DNA of 64,000 nt from Warburgia ugandensis (taxonomy: Eukaryota > Streptophyta > Magnoliopsida > Canellales > Canellaceae), in the NCBI GenBank assembly GCA_035236585.1, contig CP141128.1, positions 30,982,684 to 31,046,683 of the forward strand, written 5' to 3'. This document shows, piece by piece, positions 59,226 to 64,000 of the stretch. Positions within the stretch are counted from its first letter, which is position 1, and each line of letters opens with the position of its first letter. The position numbers and the translations under genes are program-made. Under the pieces are notes generated by a model. It was not told the DNA's origin and searched no databases. It worked only from the letters and a program-made list of their open reading frames with translations.

Positions 59226-62200
59226 GCTTATAAAATTCCCAAAAATTCTCCTAATGTTCTTCATGAGGTCCCCTAGAATGCCCCAAAACCCCAGATCTTA
59301 AATCCTCCCCGATCTCACCAATTGCTCTTTCTTTTTCTCTCTTTCTCTTATTCTCTGTGGGCACGTCCACATACGCACCCGGGCAGACAACCCCATGTCT
59401 GCATTGAGTGCGTCCAGGGGCACGTCATCCTTGACGAACTAGGGTTTCCACCTAGGAAACCCTAATCCAATTAGCGATCCAATTTCACTTTTTAGAATCC
59501 GGTCTCCGCCAGTGGATCTGTTCAAAATGAGGAGATCTACAAAACCCCTAAAATTTCATGATGATCCAACAGATGGATCTCCCGAAAATATCAAAATGAA
59601 AGTCAAGCACAGTACTCATTCCATCTCCAATAAGTTCTATCAGTTTTTTCAGCCAATCTGGCCATTAAACAGTGATCTTGCATCGTTGAATGTCTTCATC
59701 ACAAGGTGATATTCAAAACCCCATAATCCCAAACCTTCTCCGACAATGGAACTGGAGAAATCAAGGACTGAATGTATTGCTGGCATCTAGGGTTCTTATC
59801 TCTTTTTTCGGTGAAATATCTCCTTCCTCAAGTGAAATTCCTTCATCAGACTAGCACAGGTAGGCCCCCTCACTCTCTACTTTCTATTCTAGTATGTCGT
59901 TGGTGTTTTCTAGCACACAGGGGATCTCCTAGACTACTGATCCGTTGGGAACGATGGATATGGAAATAGGGTTGAGATCAACCATCTTGGATAGCTCATA
60001 TGAAACTTCTAAGCCATTGGATGGATTTCTAGGGCCCAAAAACTTCAGGAGATGAAATTTGGACAGTTGGATGTAAAGGATGGAGGAGATTCAGTGAGGG
60101 GGATCTAACAGTCTAGATCTGGACCGTCTCGCCTATAGCCGGTCACCTCCGCCCAACTACTGGGAATAGGCAGTAACGAGCGCTGGCCGCTGGTCGTCCC
60201 AGCACTTGTAAGCCAAGATTTGATCTGGGCCGTCCAAAATTTTAACTAAAATCTTAATTCTTCAATTAAGAGCTCAATTTAGCTCTGATTATAGATCTGA
60301 AAGCTTCTATAAAATCCTTATCACTTGTAAAAGTTACTGAACTCATAAGATCTGTGTGTTCATTTGTATTTACTTGTGATAATTAGCAAAATCTATACCA
60401 ATAGTAGTGGAACACCATCTAGATGACCTTAAAATGAAAAACTGAACCGATAGATGGGTTCAGGAGGTCTCAAAAACCTACAGATTATGAACATAATAAG
60501 ATTTCCACATATATAGATCAAGAAATTAGACAAAATCAATAAGATCAAATTTCAGCCCTTAAAACAAGCTGAAATCTTAAAATCCCAACTCTGATCTCAA
60601 TTTAACTCCAAATTGAGATTGGAAGGATGGGTGGGATTCCTCCTGGTGAGGAGAACTTACTGAATAAATAAAATCATAAGTTTAATTCATTAAATGTTCT
60701 GAATCTAAGTAGATAAGTGTACTAACATCCTTGATCTACAAGATCTGGGATGATGAGACCATTCAAACCATGTTGATGATGATTTAATAATATACTCACT
60801 TAAATAAATGCATTATATGTAATTGAATTTCCAAATCTTAAGAGATCTAGCCTTAAAAATAGCAAAATCCATAAAAATGAATGGTAATCTCCTTGATCAA
60901 GTTGATCAAGGAGGATTGGACAGCATGGATGTATTTTTATGATGATATGAAGTTAATATCATATGAATTGATGGATTTGATGATGATGATTTGGGGTAGA
61001 TTAAGATCTATGCCCTTAAATTGGATAAAATGACTTGAGATCTTCTTGATTGGTTTGATCAAGAAGGATCAACTCATTTGATGAGAGGCATCAATGATCT
61101 AATGATGTAATTACATTAAGAAGATGTATTAGATCTAAAACAAAATGAAAAGATCAAGATCTAAACCCTAAAAGAGATGAAAAATGAATAGAAATCAACT
61201 ACAATTGTTGGATCATGAAGAATAGTTATGGCATGTTAAATTTTTATTTGAATTATTGAATGTTAATATCGTCCTTTTATTGCTTAGTAGATTTAATTAT
61301 TTAATTATTTATGTTTTAATGCTTATGTTATGAAAATTACATTAAAAATGTAATTAAATGAAAATTAGAGTTGAAGGACAATTACATGGAATGAATGACA
61401 TGGACTTAATGGTAGTAAGGGCCATAGTTATTAGGATTATATAAGGAACATCACTTCCTTGGCCCAAATTAGGAGAATAATGAAACTTCATGAATGACAT
61501 TTAATGTTCATGGATTTAATTAAAATCAATTAGAAAGAGTATTTAGGGTTGAAATGCTCATTGGAACCTCATGAAAGGTTGAACTAAAGTCACTCTAGTG
61601 GATGATGAACATGGTGGTTAAGAGGGTCATCTAATAGAGCCTCACTCTTCCCCTACCTTCCATTGACATTTGTGAGGTCTAAACGGCTCCTTACATGAGG
61701 ATTGGAGTAACCACTTTGTGTTAAACCATTCAACTAGTAAGCCTTAGCCAATTCAACATAAGAGGAGCTGTCTAGACTTAGGATGGAATAAACTATCCTC
61801 GACGAGTAAAACATTAACTGATTGAGTAATAATAAAAAGGGCATAAAAGGTTAGTAAATTATCTAATCTTAATAAAAATTGTAAATAAGATAAGGAAGAT
61901 CAAACCAGATCCAAGAGAGATCTGAAAAGATCACAAACAAAAAGAAAAGAAATATAATGTAGATTGTAGTATGAGTTTACATGTAGTGTAGATTGTCAAC
62001 TTAGAAGGTTTGAAACCTTGATCATATATGATTCAAGGAAAGTTAGGGCATCCCTCATAGGATAACCCAAATACATGTAGAAAGAATACTTGTGTAGAGG
62101 AATAACTTTATACGTAGAGTTTGACAGATGTATGAATCTAGACCATGATGCTACTTTGAGGTAGGTGGATGTACAAGAATGTATTAAGGATTCATGTGTA

Positions 62201-62963
62201 TACATACATGAACTTTTGTCTAGAATTATAGACCTTGATGTTATAAGTATATTTGGTACCTTAGCATGATACTAATCCAACCACATGATCCAACTAAGTG
62301 AACAACCCCATTATCTAATTTAACTAATCCAATCTAATGATCTAATCAAATGAGGTGAAAGTAATGAGATGTGTTGACTAAGGAAACCTAAGAATAGGGC
62401 ATAGAAAATATTCTAGCCTTAGTTAAACAGACACATCGTCTGATATGTACAATGTATTTTACATACAAGCATGGTGGCTTCTGATTTTGTTTTGCATAGT
62501 GCTAGGATTGGGGATGCTATGCTAGGGAAGTTATGAGGGTTTGGCCACCCACTCCTTAAAATTTATATGATAGATACCATGCCCAAAGAGAGGCTAAATG
62601 TCTGGTGGGGTAATCATGGGAAGGCCTCCACTATGACAGCCATGGTCCCCCCCATGTGGACATGGAGTTATTATTTCGACAGTTGGTATCAGTGGATAAT
62701 TGTGCAGTTATCTGAGCACACTGTATGGATTGAGACTACAACATAGTAGTCCTAATGTATTTTGCATTATGATTCACATATGATAGGTATATTGAAATGC
62801 CATGGCATGATGAACAAGTTTTGAGAAATCTTCACTATTTTAACTAATTTTAATAATGTATATACTCTATGTTGAGATAACTCATGAGTAGATAACCATG
62901 ATGGAATAATGACTGAGGTATATATTCTTATATTGGTGAAGTAGTATATTTTTGTATCCCTAC

Positions 62964-63016
62964 CAAGCATAGCTTGTTGAGATATTGTAAATGTTTTAAT
63001 GTTTACAATATCTTAG
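62964..63016 (+). other. double hairpin in the 58645 LTR
   Basis: CAAGC-ATA-GCTTG (62964-62976) is perfect. The following stem pairs 62977-62991 with 63002-63016. Two outer pairs that are C-G and G-C in solo LTR 4 are U-G and G-U here, so the stem is kept in RNA of the sense strand. Confidence 0.8.
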
Positions 63017-63237
63017 ATATAAAGAAGGAGAATTTGAAGCTCATGACTTAAGAAGATTTGGAAGAATAATCAATCAGGGTATATTCCTTGAAGGCATGTA
63101 TTTTTATTTTGAGAGCATTGTATTGTATTGAGAGCTTTTAATGTATGGTGAGGTTTAAAATTTGGATTATGTAATTTGGACAAGTATTATACTGGTATAG
63201 GGTTGTACTATGAACCATTGGATGGATTTTGGAGTTT

Positions 63238-63243
63238 AATAAA
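63238..63243 (+). promoter_or_regulatory. poly(A) signal of the 58645 LTR
   Basis: AATAAA about 200 bp before the LTR 3' end, in the conserved ggatttaataaa-type context (here ggagtttaataaaa). Confidence 0.6.
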
Positions 63244-63447
63244 AATATATTCCTTAAAAGAAATTTTATCTTGTACAAAAATTATACTTATGTTATGTAT
63301 GAAGTGATGACTTGGGTTTTTCAAAACAAGTTTTAAAGAAAAGAATTTCTACTACTTTGTTTTGCGAATTTTTTTTACTACTAAGGGTGCCCTACCTTTG
63401 AAAAATGTATTACAAAATGTTTTACAAAAGCCTGGGTCATTACAGTT

Positions 63448-63460
63448 GGTATCAGGGCCA
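63448..63460 (+). other. primer-binding site, initiator Met tRNA type
   Basis: TGGTATCAGGGCC two bases after the LTR end; close to the standard TGGTATCAGAGC. It confirms the orientation and the 5' identity of the LTR. Confidence 0.85.
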
Positions 63461-63890
63461 TTCATCTAGTCATAGTATAGTACCCTTATGTCCAATATGA
63501 AGATGACAATCAAATTAGAGGATGATAAATAATGAGTGAATAAGAAATAAGTTATTATTTGATGAGAATGAGTTACGTGATCAACTCATTAGTTAAGAAT
63601 GAGTATAGAAAGAGTTGACTCATTAGTGAAGGATGAGTATAGAAAGAGTTAAACTCATTAGTTGAGGATGAGTATAGAAAGAGTTAATATAATGAAGGAA
63701 TAGTATAGTACTAGTAGATATTACTTAGTGAAAGGACTAGAAATACTATTTAGTAAGTAAGAATCCCAATAGAGGGAATAGTAAGATATAGAAATCAATA
63801 AGGAAAACATTACCATAGATCAAGATGTAACGTATGATATTTAGGTCTAACCTAAAGTCCTGAGTAAACATACATATGTAAAAATAAAGC
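63461..63890 (+). other. leader of the right-hand Tekay-type element
   Basis: AG-rich non-coding leader after the primer site. No gag start is seen before 63891, where an LTR-like sequence begins. It includes a 35-bp tandem repeat (63598-63686). Confidence 0.6.
63598..63686 (+). repeat. 35-bp tandem repeat in the leader
   Basis: Two and a half copies of gatgagtatagaaagagtta with actcattagttgag between them, starting at about 63598, 63632 and 63667. Confidence 0.8.
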
Positions 63891-64000
63891 TGTAATGCCC
63901 GAGCAATTTACGCTATTTTTAACAAAAATTGGACATTTTATAGGAAATGAACTGAGTTAAATGTTTCACTTTATTTAAAATAGTAAACGAAGGAAATTGT
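63891..64000 (+). repeat. possible start of another LTR, cut by window edge
   Basis: TGTAATGCCCGAG resembles the start of the 58645 LTR (TGTAATGCCCC) but the sequence diverges after about ten bases. It may be a further nested LTR in + orientation; only 110 bp are visible. Confidence 0.4.

Larger units (their letters stand above)
58645..63445 (+). repeat. 5' LTR of a Tekay-type element (4801 bp)
   Basis: It begins TGTAATGCCCC and ends gcctgggtcattaca, followed at once by a Met-tRNA-type primer site, so it is a 5' LTR in + orientation. The last 350 bases align with the reverse complement of 27472-27820 (same family as the 27472 element, more diverged). It carries TATAAATA at 59218-59225, AATAAA at 63238-63243 and the double hairpin at 62964-63016. 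The rest of the element is beyond the window or lost. Confidence 0.85.

Overview
This window is repeat-dense DNA from the nucleus of a flowering plant. It holds no host gene that I can recognise. The evidence for a plant is the set of mobile elements: a Del/Tekay-type chromovirus with LTRs over 4 kb and an initiator-Met-tRNA primer site, an Athila/Tat-type Ty3/gypsy element, an RTE-type LINE ending in (GAT)n, and a CACTA (En/Spm) transposon gene with a plant Transposase_24 region and a Ulp1-like tail. The species cannot be read from the sequence.

Layout: 1-2892 is the 3' part of an RTE-type LINE (+) that sits in the gag of an Athila/Tat-type element. That element (+) runs from 2893 to about 20486 and is interrupted by two solo LTRs of Tekay-type families (about 4791-8062 and 9611-14660). 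Its integrase, 3' UTR, polypurine tract and 3' LTR follow. The 3' LTR is followed by two diverged, partial copies of the same kind of LTR (20487-22225 and 22226 onward). The last copy is split by a third solo LTR (23240-27239) and by a large minus-strand Tekay insertion (27472-43623). That insertion has the structure LTR-internal-LTR-internal(truncated). Its two 4.4-kb LTRs are nearly identical, so it is the youngest large feature here.

From 43624 to about 46480 there are more Athila-like LTR ends, one degenerate primer-binding site and a long (CT)n run. From about 46500 to 56774 lies a decayed minus-strand CACTA gene. Its 3' side carries an array of about 43-bp palindromic units and a 118-bp tandem repeat. 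Its last exons are duplicated in tandem (unit about 1.99 kb), and a fourth solo LTR (51259-55086) is inserted in only one copy. After an unassigned stretch, 58645-63445 is the 5' LTR (+) of another Tekay-type element. Its primer site and leader follow, and a further LTR-like start at 63891 runs off the window.

The coding regions are remnants. The best-kept reading frame is the Tekay pol (32373-34589), which has intact RT, RNase H and integrase motifs, but the element carries two in-frame stops and a frameshift. The most interesting signal is not coding. Six LTR copies at six loci and a seventh LTR of one element, otherwise strongly diverged, share a tandem double hairpin about 430-480 bp from the LTR 3' end in the four best-preserved families. 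Its stems are kept by wobble changes and by at least one compensatory change. It lies between a conserved TATA box and a conserved AATAAA signal, in what would be an unusually long R region.
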